Of a stretch of 64,000 nucleotides of DNA, positions 45,274 to 53,807 are shown piece after piece. A program made the translations under genes and the position numbers. The notes below the pieces were generated by a model. The model saw nothing but the letters and a program-made list of their open reading frames with translations. It did not search any database and was not told the DNA's origin. This stretch comes from Nocardia nova. Lineage in GTDB: Bacteria; Actinomycetota; Actinomycetes; Mycobacteriales; Mycobacteriaceae. Numbering within the stretch: the stretch's first letter is position 1; every line of letters starts with the position of its first letter. The stretch lies in assembly GCF_002933465.1 (NCBI RefSeq), contig NZ_PSZE01000012.1, positions 1 to 64,000 of the forward strand, given 5' to 3'.

Positions 45274-45738
45274 ATGTCGACTCTCAATGGGCTACCCGCT
45301 CATATTCTTCTGGTCCATTTCGTGGTGGTCCTGGCGCCGTTGACCGCCGTGCTCACCATCGCGTGTGCGCTGTGGCCCGCGGCGCGCCGGCGGTTCGTGT
45401 GGCTGAACCTGGCGCTGGCGGTGGTGGTCCTCGTCCTGACTCCGATCACCACCGAGGCCGGTGAATGGCTCGAGCACCGGGTCGGTGCCAATCCCGATCT
45501 GCGCACCCACACCCACCTCGGCGACACGTTCGTCTACTTCGCCGCCGCGTCGGTCGTCGCGGCGGCCCTGATCGCGGTGGTTCATGTGCGTGCGGGCCGT
45601 GAGCGTGGGCTCTCCCGCCTGCTGGTGGGCGCGGTGGCGGTCGTCGCGATCGCCGCGAGCGTGGCCGCGTCCGTGCAGATCTACCGCATCGGCGAATCCG
45701 GGGCGGGTTCGGCCTGGCACGGGGTGGCGTCGCGGTGA
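45274..45738 (+). CDS. DUF2231-family membrane protein
   Basis: 154 residues from ATG 45274 (AAAGAAAGTCC upstream). NGLPAHILLVHFVVVLAPLTAVLTI is the DUF2231 signature; four membrane helices follow, with a histidine pair (THTHLGD) between the second and third that could bind haem or metal, as in related b-type membrane proteins. Function unknown. Confidence 0.82.
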   Translation: MSTLNGLPAHILLVHFVVVLAPLTAVLTIACALWPAARRRFVWLNLALAVVVLVLTPITTEAGEWLEHRVGANPDLRTHTHLGDTFVYFAAASVVAAALIAVVHVRAGRERGLSRLLVGAVAVVAIAASVAASVQIYRIGESGAGSAWHGVASR

Positions 45739-45804
45739 AAGGCCCCGCACATCGCCGCGAACCTGTTCTAATCGGGGTGCGCGGGCGGGAGCCCGGACCG
45801 TGAC

Positions 45805-45998
45805 ATGGTCCTCGGTGAGGTCGGACAGGGCTGGGCGTCGACGCTGGAAACCCTTGCCCAGCAACGACGCTGAACCAGCAGGACTGCGAAGTCGTCCTCC
45901 ACGAACTCGACATCCCGAGCTGGGTGATCGGCGGCGGGACCTTGGAAATCCAGCTCAACACCATCGCCACCGTGGTCCTGGGCTTGCCGCGGAAATAG
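45805..45998 (+). pseudogene. Acyl-CoA dehydrogenase fragments
   Basis: Two pieces in different frames: 45805-45873 reads MVLGEVGQGWASTLETLAQQ, an internal acyl-CoA dehydrogenase segment, and 45870-45998 ends with SWVIGGGTLEIQLNTIATVV then LGLPRK, the typical C-terminus of the family. The intervening domain is missing and the frames disagree, so it is a deletion relic. Confidence 0.75.
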
Positions 45999-46007
45999 TG
46001 GGGGTGC

Positions 46008-47351
46008 TCAGTTGCGGACGAAGGTGATGGGCAGGCCGTCCTTGGGATAGGGGAGGGAGTGGTAGTCCAGTGGCGCGACGTAGGCGGGGTCCACCCGCCA
46101 GTAGTAGTCGCGCAGCAGGCGATGCATGATCGACTTCACTTCCAGCCCACCGAAATGCATGCCGACGCATTTGTGCGCGCCGCCGCCGAAGGGCTCCCAT
46201 GCGAAACGATGGGATTTGTCCTCGCGGCGTTCGGGGCCGAAGCGGTCGGGATCGAAGGTGTGCGGGTCGGTCCAGTACTGCGGCATCAGATGGGTGAACT
46301 GGATTCCGATGACCACATCGGTGCCGGCCGGGATGCGAACCCCTTGGATCACAGTGTCTTTCACCGCGTAGCGGACCAGGACCGGAACCGGGGCGCGCAG
46401 TCGCAGCGCCTCGCGCATGACCAGATCGATGGACTCCAGCCGCTCGAGTTCGGCCATCGACGGTGCGGGGCCGAGCGCCGCTGCCTCACCGCGGCAACGC
46501 TGCTGCCATTCCGGGTGCTGTCCGAGATATTGCAGGATCGTGGAGGTGGTGATGGTGGAGGTGTCGTGGGCGGCCATCATCAGGAAGATCATGTGGTTGA
46601 TCACGTCGTCGTCGCTGAACCGGGCGCCGTCCTCGTCTTCGATGTGGCACAGCACCGAGAAGATGTCGTCGGTCTGCTCGGCGCGTTTCGCGGGCAGATA
46701 GTGCCGCAGAAAGTCTTCGAGCACTCGCCGGCCGCGATAGGCCCTGCCCCAGCGGGTGAACGGCACGTTGCCGCGCACGATTCCGGCCGCGGCCTGCACA
46801 CACGCGATGAACGCCTTGTTGATCCGGTCCATCTCGGCCGGTGAGGTGTCCGCGGCGCCACCCATGAACAGGTCGGCGGCGATATCGAGGGTGAGCTGCT
46901 TGAGTTTCCGGTACGCCGGGAAGGATTCGCTCTCGCCCCAGTGCGCGACACCCTGTTCGATCGCCGGATGCAGGCGCTCGGTGTATGCCTGCAGGCGGGG
47001 GCGGGTGAAGGCCTGCTGCATGATTCGCCGATGCCGCTTGTGCTCGTCGAAATCGATGAGCATGAGCCCGCCGTGGAAGAACGGGCCGACCAGCCGCGAC
47101 CAGGCCGGTTCGTTGGCCAGTGCCCCGTCCTTGTTCAGCAGCGCCTCGCCGCACGCGTCGGGGCCGAGCAACAGGGCCGCGGTCCGGCCGAGTGAATACA
47201 TCGGAGCGACCGGCCCGTAATGATCCCATTCCCGCTGGAACAGAGCCAGCGGGTCCTGGGCGTATTGCAGCAGTTGCCCGAGTACGGGGTAGCCGCGGTC
47301 CTCCCGCCGCTGAGTCGGGATGGGCCTGGTCCGCACGGCGTCGGCCGTCAT
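46008..47351 (-). CDS. Cytochrome P450
   Basis: 447 residues from ATG 47351 (GAGGTGTGCG upstream); an in-frame ATG at 47381 is less likely. I-helix oxygen-activation site AAHDTST, K-helix EALRLRAPVP (ExxR), and haem loop FGGGAHKCVGMHFGG with the thiolate cysteine are intact. The overall pattern resembles sterol- or fatty-acid-type mycobacterial CYPs, but the subfamily is uncertain. It is divergent from a TetR gene with an operator-like repeat between them, so it is probably TetR-controlled. Confidence 0.88.
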   Translation of the reverse strand: MTADAVRTRPIPTQRREDRGYPVLGQLLQYAQDPLALFQREWDHYGPVAPMYSLGRTAALLLGPDACGEALLNKDGALANEPAWSRLVGPFFHGGLMLIDFDEHKRHRRIMQQAFTRPRLQAYTERLHPAIEQGVAHWGESESFPAYRKLKQLTLDIAADLFMGGAADTSPAEMDRINKAFIACVQAAAGIVRGNVPFTRWGRAYRGRRVLEDFLRHYLPAKRAEQTDDIFSVLCHIEDEDGARFSDDDVINHMIFLMMAAHDTSTITTSTILQYLGQHPEWQQRCRGEAAALGPAPSMAELERLESIDLVMREALRLRAPVPVLVRYAVKDTVIQGVRIPAGTDVVIGIQFTHLMPQYWTDPHTFDPDRFGPERREDKSHRFAWEPFGGGAHKCVGMHFGGLEVKSIMHRLLRDYYWRVDPAYVAPLDYHSLPYPKDGLPITFVRN

Positions 47352-47395
47352 CGCACACCTCGTCTCTGTGATGCCGCTCACATGACAGCCTGATT

Positions 47396-47411
47396 CAGGA
47401 AGGACGTCCTG
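47396..47411. promoter_or_regulatory. Candidate TetR operator
   Basis: CAGGAAGGACGTCCTG has CAGGA/TCCTG arms and contains the palindrome AGGACGTCCT; it is flanked by a wider TGACAG/CTGTCA pair (47383 and 47409). It lies between the divergent P450 and TetR genes, 39 bases before the TetR start. Confidence 0.55.
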
Positions 47412-47449
47412 TCAACCTTAGTGCGGAACTCGCGTGGCATGCTGGGGCC

Positions 47450-48061
47450 ATGGCCGTGCAATCAGGGGTCTATCGCGGAGCGACCGCCGCCGAACGGGCC
47501 ACCGAACGCCGGTCGCGCCTGCTGGACGCGGGGCTCACGGTGTGGGCCGAGGCGGGGACTCGGACGACGATGACCGCGGTGTGCGCCGAGGCGGGACTCA
47601 GTGAGCGCTACTTCTACGAGAGTTTCGCCGGACTCGACGCTCTGCTCGAGGCCGTGCTGAACGAGATCGCCGTCGACATCGAGGACACCAGCCGCAGTGC
47701 CGCCGACGCCGCCGGAGGCGATCCGGAAGCCCGCATGCGGGCATCGATCGGCGCGTTCGTGCGGCTGCTGGTCGAGGATCCGCGCAAGGGCCGGGTCGCG
47801 ATCGTCGAGTCGGTGGCGTTTCCGCACTTGCGCAGGCGGCGTACGGAATTGCTGCGGCACCTGGCGCACGAGTCGGCCCTCGAAGTACGCACCTGGCTCG
47901 GCGATAACGGTCGCAGCCGGGCCGCCGACGAAACCGCCGGTCTGTTGTTCATCGGCGGTATGGCCGAACTGGTCACCGCCTGGCTCGACGGTGCCATCGA
48001 GGTGACGGCCGACGAGATCGTCGAGGCCGCGTGCCGGGCACTGCGCGGTCTCTACCGCTGA
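47450..48061 (+). CDS. TetR-family transcriptional regulator
   Basis: 203 residues. The N-terminal helix-turn-helix spans about 20-66 (RLLDAGLTVWAEAGTRTTMTAVCAEAGLSERYFYESFAGLDAL). The ligand domain is all-helical. Divergent from the P450 gene, which it presumably represses through the site at 47396. The inducer is unknown. Confidence 0.88.
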   Translation: MAVQSGVYRGATAAERATERRSRLLDAGLTVWAEAGTRTTMTAVCAEAGLSERYFYESFAGLDALLEAVLNEIAVDIEDTSRSAADAAGGDPEARMRASIGAFVRLLVEDPRKGRVAIVESVAFPHLRRRRTELLRHLAHESALEVRTWLGDNGRSRAADETAGLLFIGGMAELVTAWLDGAIEVTADEIVEAACRALRGLYR

Positions 48062-48237
48062 ATGCCGGTGGTGAGGATAGCGGCGAGTTCGCGGTAGGCG
48101 TCGGCGTCGTCGAGGCCGGTCTCGGTGCGGACGCCGCCCTGCTGGATTCGGACCATCATGGTCGCGGCGAGGTCGGCGGCGAAAGCGGCGTGTACTTCCC
48201 GGAATTCGCCGTCGTATCCGAACGGTGTTTTCGCCAC
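48052..48237 (-). pseudogene. Small protein fragment, possible regulator C-terminus
   Basis: 61 codons on the minus strand, FREVHAAFAADLAATMMVRI onward, then DDADAYRELAAILTTG. It reads as an ordered helical C-terminus, reminiscent of a TetR ligand-domain end, but has no DNA-binding part. It overlaps the 5' end of the acyl-CoA dehydrogenase frame, indicating a junction between two formerly separate genes. Confidence 0.4.
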
Positions 48238-49237
48238 GCTCGGCGAGGCAGGGTTGCTGAGTCTGCCGTATCCGCAGGAGTGGGGCGGTGGCGGCCAGCC
48301 CTACGAGGTGTATCTGCAGGTGCTCGAGGAAATCGCGGCGCGGTGGGCGGCGGTGGCGGTCGCGGTGAGCGTGCACAGCCTCGCCTGCCATCCGCTGATG
48401 GCGTTCGGGACCGAGGAACAGCGGCGCCGCTGGCTACCGGAGATGCTCGGCGGCGCCACGATCGGCGCCTACAGCCTGTCCGAGCCGCAAGCGGGATCGG
48501 ATGCCGCCGCGGTGACGTGCAAGGCCGTGCCGGCGGATGGCGGTTATCGGCTCAACGGCACCAAGGCGTGGATCACCCACGGTGGGATCGCCGATTTCTA
48601 CAGCGTGTTCGCCCGTACCGGTGAAGGGTCGCGCGGGATCTCGTGTTTCCTGGTGCCGAAAGACCTCGAGGGTCTGAGTTTCGGCAAGCCCGAGGAAAAG
48701 ATGGGCCTGCACGCGGTGCCGACCACGACCGCGCATTACGACGACGCGTACCTGCCCGCGCAGCGGCGGATCGGCGCCGAGGGGCAAGGTCTGCAAATCG
48801 CTTTCAGCGCATTGGATTCCGGGCGTCTCGGGATCGCCGCGGTGGCGACGGGATTGGCGCAGGCCGCCCTCGACGAGGCCGTCGGCTATGCGAAAGAGCG
48901 CAGCACCTTCGGCCGCAAGATCATCGATCATCAGGGGCTGGGGTTCCTGCTCGCCGATATGGCCGCCGCCGTCGACTCGGCCCGTGCCACCTACCTCGAC
49001 GCCGCGCGCCGTCGCGATGCCGGACTGCCCTACTCGCGGCAGGCCTCGGTCGCCAAGCTCGTCGCCACCGACGCCGCGATGAAGGTGACCACCGACGCGG
49101 TGCAGGTCTTCGGTTGCTACGGCTATACCCGCGACTTCCGCGTCGAGCGGTATATGCGGGAAGCCAAGATCACGCAGATCTTCGAGGGCACCAATCAGAT
49201 TCAGCGTCTGCTCATCAGCCGCTCACTCGCGAAGTAG
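48125..49237 (+). CDS. Acyl-CoA dehydrogenase, N-terminally truncated
   Basis: 370 codons as read, but family similarity only begins at NGVFATLGEAGLLSLPYPQE (about 48218); the first 31 residues are foreign, and the usual first two helices are missing. The rest is complete: FAD-binding YSLSEPQAGSDA and WITHGG, RSTFGRKIIDHQ, and the closing ITQIFEGTNQIQRLLISRSL with the catalytic glutamate. It would oxidise acyl-CoA thioesters, if it still folds. Its position beside acyl-CoA dehydrogenase relics suggests a rearranged region. Confidence 0.72.
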   Translation: MRTPPCWIRTIMVAARSAAKAACTSRNSPSYPNGVFATLGEAGLLSLPYPQEWGGGGQPYEVYLQVLEEIAARWAAVAVAVSVHSLACHPLMAFGTEEQRRRWLPEMLGGATIGAYSLSEPQAGSDAAAVTCKAVPADGGYRLNGTKAWITHGGIADFYSVFARTGEGSRGISCFLVPKDLEGLSFGKPEEKMGLHAVPTTTAHYDDAYLPAQRRIGAEGQGLQIAFSALDSGRLGIAAVATGLAQAALDEAVGYAKERSTFGRKIIDHQGLGFLLADMAAAVDSARATYLDAARRRDAGLPYSRQASVAKLVATDAAMKVTTDAVQVFGCYGYTRDFRVERYMREAKITQIFEGTNQIQRLLISRSLAK

Positions 49238-49634
49238 CCGCCCGCCACGGCCTCGGTGGGCGCTATCGGCCGCTGACGAACTGCCAGATGACGGTGGTGG
49301 CGTCGAATTGACGGCTGACCTTGCCGACAACGGCTTACCCATCGCACAACCGTAAACCGGATCCGCCGCACCGCCGGCCGCGTGACGCTGAGGATCTTCT
49401 GAAAGCCGCAGCGACGGCAGGACGTAACGCGACGCGGCGCCGAGGTCCCGCCGTACTGCACCGCCATGAGGGAGGCCCGGTCATCGGTGCGGTGGCGGCC
49501 GCGTATTCGCCGCCCGTGCCCGGAGCGGACCGCTGAATGAGTCCTGGTAGAGCGGGTTGTGCGAGGAAGTTGCCGGAGTACGCTGAGTGAATCGGCCTTC
49601 GATGAATCGGCGTATCGATGAATCGAGAGAACTC
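49238..49634. other. Intergenic region upstream of hypA
   Basis: About 400 bases without a recognised gene. A minus-strand frame has a CxxC (SCRRCGFQKIL) but no family match. Near the right end an 11-base direct repeat, TCGATGAATCG, occurs at 49599 and 49615, just before the hypA start. Confidence 0.45.
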
Positions 49635-50012
49635 ATGCACGAGCTGGCAATCGCGCAGGCGATCGTGAGCGGCGCCTGTGAGCACGCTGCCGGGCGGCGG
49701 GTGTACCGCGTGACCGTTTCGATCGGGACGCTCTGCGCGGTGGTTCCGGATTCCCTGCACTTCTGTTTCGGCCTCGCGGCCGAAGGCACCCTCGCCGAGG
49801 GCGCCGAACTCGTCGTCGAGGAAATTCCCGCCCGGGCGCGCTGCCGCACCTGCGGCGCCGAATTCGGTCTACCCGATCCGATCCCGCTGTGCGCCTGCGG
49901 CAGCGCCGACGTCGACATCCGCGCCGGGCGGGAGCTGCGAATCCGCTCCATGGAGGTGAGTGACACATGTGCGCAACCTGCGGATGCGGCGGCGACGACA
50001 CCCAGGCGGTGA
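49635..50012 (+). CDS. hypA: Hydrogenase nickel-incorporation protein HypA
   Basis: 125 residues from ATG 49635, giving the obligatory MHELAIAQAI N-terminus with nickel-binding H2. Zinc ribbon CRTCGAEF then CACGS is in the C-terminal half. With HypB it inserts nickel into hydrogenase large subunits. It heads the Hhy/hyp gene group; hypB overlaps its end by 46 bases. Confidence 0.92.
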   Translation: MHELAIAQAIVSGACEHAAGRRVYRVTVSIGTLCAVVPDSLHFCFGLAAEGTLAEGAELVVEEIPARARCRTCGAEFGLPDPIPLCACGSADVDIRAGRELRIRSMEVSDTCAQPADAAATTPRR

Positions 50013-50821
50013 TCACCGGCCCGCACGAGCACGACCACACGCACGACCACGACCACACGCACGACCACAACCACAGTCACGGAAACGGGGACGCGCACGA
50101 GCACTCCCACCGGCCCGAGTTCGGCGACCAGCCGACCGAGACGGTGACACTGGAGCAGAAGGTCCTGGCCAAGAACGACCGACTGGCCCAAGACAATCGG
50201 CGCTGGCTGGCCGAGCGGGACATCCTCGCGCTGAACCTCACCAGTTCGCCGGGTGCGGGCAAGACGACGCTGCTGGAACGCACCATCCGCGAATGCCCCG
50301 GTACGCCGATCGCCGTCGTCGAGGGCGATCAGGAGACGCTGCTGGACGCGCGGCGAATCGAGTCCACCGGCTGCCCGGTGGTGCAGATCAACACCGGCGC
50401 CGGGTGTCATCTCGACGCGCAGATGACCCGTGGCGCGCTCGCATCGCTGGACCCGGTGCGAGGCAGCGTGGTCTTCATCGAGAACGTCGGCAATCTGGTG
50501 TGCCCGGCTCTGTTCGATCTCGGCGAGCGTGCGAAGGTCGTGATCGTCTCGGTGACCGAGGGAACCGATAAACCGTTGAAGTATCCGCACATGTTCGCCG
50601 CGGCCGGACTGGTGCTGATCAACAAGATCGACCTGCTGCCCTATGTCGATTTCGATCTCGACGCCTGCACGCGCTACATCCACGCGATCAACTCCGGTGT
50701 CGAGGTCTTCCCGGTGTCGGCGACCACCGGCGCGGGCCTGGCCGGCTGGTACGAGTGGCTGGCCGGACAGCGAGGATCGGTAACGGCCGCACCCATTGAG
50801 GTTCATTTCTCGCGAGACTAA
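49967..50821 (+). CDS. hypB: Hydrogenase nickel-incorporation GTPase HypB
   Basis: 284 residues. N-terminal CATCGCG holds the CxxCGC high-affinity metal site (C2, C5, C7), followed by a histidine-rich tract (residues 20-48, about 14 His) for nickel storage. SPGAGKT (94-100) is the Walker A P-loop, with GDQETLLDARRI, the switch region INTGAGCHLDAQM and NKIDLLPY for guanine binding. SIMIBI-class GTPase that drives nickel delivery with HypA. Confidence 0.93.
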   Translation: MCATCGCGGDDTQAVITGPHEHDHTHDHDHTHDHNHSHGNGDAHEHSHRPEFGDQPTETVTLEQKVLAKNDRLAQDNRRWLAERDILALNLTSSPGAGKTTLLERTIRECPGTPIAVVEGDQETLLDARRIESTGCPVVQINTGAGCHLDAQMTRGALASLDPVRGSVVFIENVGNLVCPALFDLGERAKVVIVSVTEGTDKPLKYPHMFAAAGLVLINKIDLLPYVDFDLDACTRYIHAINSGVEVFPVSATTGAGLAGWYEWLAGQRGSVTAAPIEVHFSRD

Positions 50822-50827
50822 GCTCGG

Positions 50828-50843
50828 TGTGGTCTGTATCACA
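50828..50843 (+). promoter_or_regulatory. CRP-like binding site upstream of hhyS
   Basis: TGTGGTCTGTATCACA matches TGTGA-N6-TCACA with one mismatch. It starts seven bases after the hypB stop and 61 bases before the hhyS start. It would let a CRP/GlxR-type regulator control the structural genes independently of hypAB. Confidence 0.55.
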
Positions 50844-50903
50844 GATTGAGACGGCTTCGAGCCGGATCGGCCAGCCCCCGCCCGGCTCGGGAAGGCGGCG
50901 TTC

Positions 50904-51959
50904 ATGCCCACCCAAGAAGCAGTTCGGGCCGAAGAAACGCTGATACACGTCCTGTGGATCAACGCGGGCCTCAGTTGTGACGGTGATTCGGTGGCGTTGA
51001 CTGCCGCCACCCAGCCCAGTGTCGAGGAAATCGCTCTCGGAGCACTCCCCGGCCTGCCCAAGATCGCCGTACATTGGCCGCTGATCGATTTCGAATGCGG
51101 TCCCAACGGGGGAGCCGACGACTTCCTCGAATGGTTTTTCAAGGCCGATCGCGGCGAACTCGAACCCTTCGTTCTGGTGGTCGAAGGATCGATCCCGAAC
51201 GAACAATTACACGGCGACGGCTATTGGTGCGGTTTCGGCAACAACCCGGAGACCAACCAGCCGATGACCACCAGTGAATGGCTCGACCGGCTGGCGCCCA
51301 AGGCCACCGCGGTGGTGGCCGTCGGCACCTGTGCCACCTACGGCGGCATTCACGCGATGGCCGGTAATCCCACCGGAGCGATGGGAGTTCCGGATTATCT
51401 CGGCTGGGACTGGAAGTCCAAGGCCGATATTCCGATCGTCTGTGTGCCCGGATGCCCGATCCAGCCGGACAATCTCTCCGAGACCCTGACCTATCTGCTG
51501 TACATGGCCACCGGCCAGGCGCCGATGATTCCGCTCGACGAGGCGCTGCGCCCGAAGTGGTTGTTCGGTGCGACCGTGCACGAGGGCTGCGATCGCGCCG
51601 GATACTACGAGCAGGGTGATTTCGCCGATGAGTACGGCTCGCCGAAGTGCATCGTGAAATTGGGGTGCTGGGGACCGGTCGTGAAATGCAATGTGCCCAA
51701 ACGCGGCTGGCTCAACGGCGTCGGCGGGTGCCCGAACGTCGGCGGTATCTGCATCGGCTGCACCATGCCGGGATTCCCGGACAAATTCATGCCGTTCATG
51801 GACGAACCACCCGGCGGGAAACTCTCGTCCTCCGCATCGGGGCTGTACGGAACGGTGATCCGCAGTCTGCGTCACATCACCGGCCGCACAGTCGACAAGG
51901 AGCCGCACTGGCGGCACAAGGGGGAGAAACTCGATACGGGCGCGACTCGCACCTGGTAG
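50904..51959 (+). CDS. hhyS: Group 1h (actinobacterial high-affinity) [NiFe]-hydrogenase small subunit
   Basis: 351 residues, ATG preceded by GGGAAGGCGGCG. The proximal-cluster motif is LSCDGDS (C25, D28) rather than CxxC, followed by GTCATYGG (C133) and VPGCP (C174): three Cys plus probably one Asp, as in the actinobacterial-type enzyme of Cupriavidus necator. Distal and medial cluster cysteines are at 219, 239, 245, 252, 266, 273 and 276. There is no Tat signal, typical for group 1h. It channels electrons from trace atmospheric H2 toward the respiratory chain. Confidence 0.92.
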   Translation: MPTQEAVRAEETLIHVLWINAGLSCDGDSVALTAATQPSVEEIALGALPGLPKIAVHWPLIDFECGPNGGADDFLEWFFKADRGELEPFVLVVEGSIPNEQLHGDGYWCGFGNNPETNQPMTTSEWLDRLAPKATAVVAVGTCATYGGIHAMAGNPTGAMGVPDYLGWDWKSKADIPIVCVPGCPIQPDNLSETLTYLLYMATGQAPMIPLDEALRPKWLFGATVHEGCDRAGYYEQGDFADEYGSPKCIVKLGCWGPVVKCNVPKRGWLNGVGGCPNVGGICIGCTMPGFPDKFMPFMDEPPGGKLSSSASGLYGTVIRSLRHITGRTVDKEPHWRHKGEKLDTGATRTW

Positions 51960-51971
51960 GAGGATCTCGCG

Positions 51972-53768
51972 ATGACACAGATCATCCCGGAGGCGTCGCA
52001 CAAGAAGATCGAGCCGGATTCACTCGTCGAAATGGCGTGGGACCCGATCACCCGGATCGTGGGCAGCCTCGGTATCTACACGAAGATCGATTTCGAAAAT
52101 CGCGAAGTGGTCGAATGTCACAGCACGTCGTCCATCTTCCGCGGCTATTCGATATTCATGCGCGGTAAGGATCCGCGCGACGCGCACTTCATCACCAGCC
52201 GCATCTGCGGAATCTGCGGTGACAACCACGCCACCTGTTCGTGCTACTGCCAGAACATGGCCTACGGCGTGAAGCCGCCGCACCTGGGCGAGTGGATCGT
52301 CAATCTCGGCGAGGCCGCGGAATACATGTTCGACCACAACATCTTCCAGGAGAATCTGGTCGGGGTGGACTTCTGCGAGAAGATGGTCGCCGAGACCAAT
52401 CCGAGTGTCCTCGACGCCGCCCGCAAGACCGAGGCGCCTCATGCCGCGATGCACGGCTACCGCACCGTCGGCGACATCATGGAATCGCTCAACCCCTTCA
52501 CCGGGGAGTTCTACCGCGAGGCACTGCAGGTGAGCCGGTATACGCGAGAGATGTTCTGCCTCATGGAAGGCCGGCACGTGCATCCCTCGACGCTGTATCC
52601 CGGCGGCGTCGGCACGGTCGCCACCGTGCAGTTGATGACCGACTACATGTCGCGGCTGATGCGCTACGTCGAGTTCATGAAGAAGGTCGTGCCGATGCAC
52701 GACGACCTGTTCGACTTCTTCTACACCGCGGTGCCCGGATACGAGAAGGTCGGGCTGCGGCGCACCCTGCTGGGATGCTGGGGTTCGTTCCAGGATCCGG
52801 AAGCCTGCAACTTCGAGTACAAGGATATGGAGGACTGGGGCCGGCGGATGTTCGTGACGCCGGGTGTGGTGGTCGACGGCAAACTCGTCACCACCTCGCT
52901 GGTCGACATCAATCTCGGGATCCGAATCCTTTTGGGCAGTTCGTATTACGACGACTGGACCGATCAGGAGATGTTCGTGAAGAGCGATCCACTGGGCAAT
53001 CCGGTGGACCGGCGCCATCCGTGGAATCAGCACACCAATCCGAAGCCGCAGAAACGTGACCTCGACGACAAGTACAGCTGGGTGATGTCACCACGCTGGT
53101 TCGACGGCAAGGACCATCTGGCCCTCGACACCGGCGGCGGCCCGCTGGCGCGGTTGTGGTCGACGGCGCTGGCCGGGCTGGTCGACATCGGCTATGTCCG
53201 CTCGACCGGGCACAGCGTGCAGATCAACCTGCCCAAGACCGCCTTGAAGGGGCCGGTGGAACTCGAGTGGAAGATTCCGGAGTACGGGAGCAACACCATC
53301 GAACGCGATCGTGCGCGCACCTACTTCCAGGCCTACGCGGCGGCATGCGCACTGCATTTCGCCGAGCAGGCGCTCGCGGAGATCCGCGCCGGGCGAACCA
53401 AGACGTGGGAGCACTTCGACGTGCCCGATGAGGGGATCGGCTGCGGTTTCACCGAGGCCGTGCGCGGGGTGCTGTCGCATCACATGGTGATCCGCGACGG
53501 CAAGATCGCGAACTACCACCCCTATCCGCCGACGCCGTGGAATGCCAACCCGCGCGACAGCTTCGGCACGCCGGGGCCTTACGAGGACGCGGTGCAGGGA
53601 CAGCCGATCTTCGAGGAGAACGACCGCGAGCACTTCAAGGGCATCGACATCATGCGCACGGTGCGCAGCTTCGATCCCTGCCTGCCCTGCGGCGTGCACA
53701 TGTACCTCGGCAAGGGCACGACCCTGGACATGGTGCATTCACCCGCTCAGATATCGACCGCCGAATAG
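51972..53768 (+). CDS. hhyL: Group 1h [NiFe]-hydrogenase large subunit
   Basis: 598 residues from ATG 51972 (TAGGAGGATCTCGCG upstream). RICGICGDNH (C79, C82, H86) and DPCLPCGVH (C570, C573, H576) bind the NiFe centre. A 22-residue tail after H576 should be removed by the peptidase encoded at 57463. Length and motifs match Hhy enzymes that oxidise atmospheric hydrogen for persistence. It lies 12 bases after hhyS. Confidence 0.94.
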   Translation: MTQIIPEASHKKIEPDSLVEMAWDPITRIVGSLGIYTKIDFENREVVECHSTSSIFRGYSIFMRGKDPRDAHFITSRICGICGDNHATCSCYCQNMAYGVKPPHLGEWIVNLGEAAEYMFDHNIFQENLVGVDFCEKMVAETNPSVLDAARKTEAPHAAMHGYRTVGDIMESLNPFTGEFYREALQVSRYTREMFCLMEGRHVHPSTLYPGGVGTVATVQLMTDYMSRLMRYVEFMKKVVPMHDDLFDFFYTAVPGYEKVGLRRTLLGCWGSFQDPEACNFEYKDMEDWGRRMFVTPGVVVDGKLVTTSLVDINLGIRILLGSSYYDDWTDQEMFVKSDPLGNPVDRRHPWNQHTNPKPQKRDLDDKYSWVMSPRWFDGKDHLALDTGGGPLARLWSTALAGLVDIGYVRSTGHSVQINLPKTALKGPVELEWKIPEYGSNTIERDRARTYFQAYAAACALHFAEQALAEIRAGRTKTWEHFDVPDEGIGCGFTEAVRGVLSHHMVIRDGKIANYHPYPPTPWNANPRDSFGTPGPYEDAVQGQPIFEENDREHFKGIDIMRTVRSFDPCLPCGVHMYLGKGTTLDMVHSPAQISTAE

Positions 53769-53807
53769 CCGGATATCCGGTCCCAGCCGCAGAAGGAGGC
53801 GATATCC

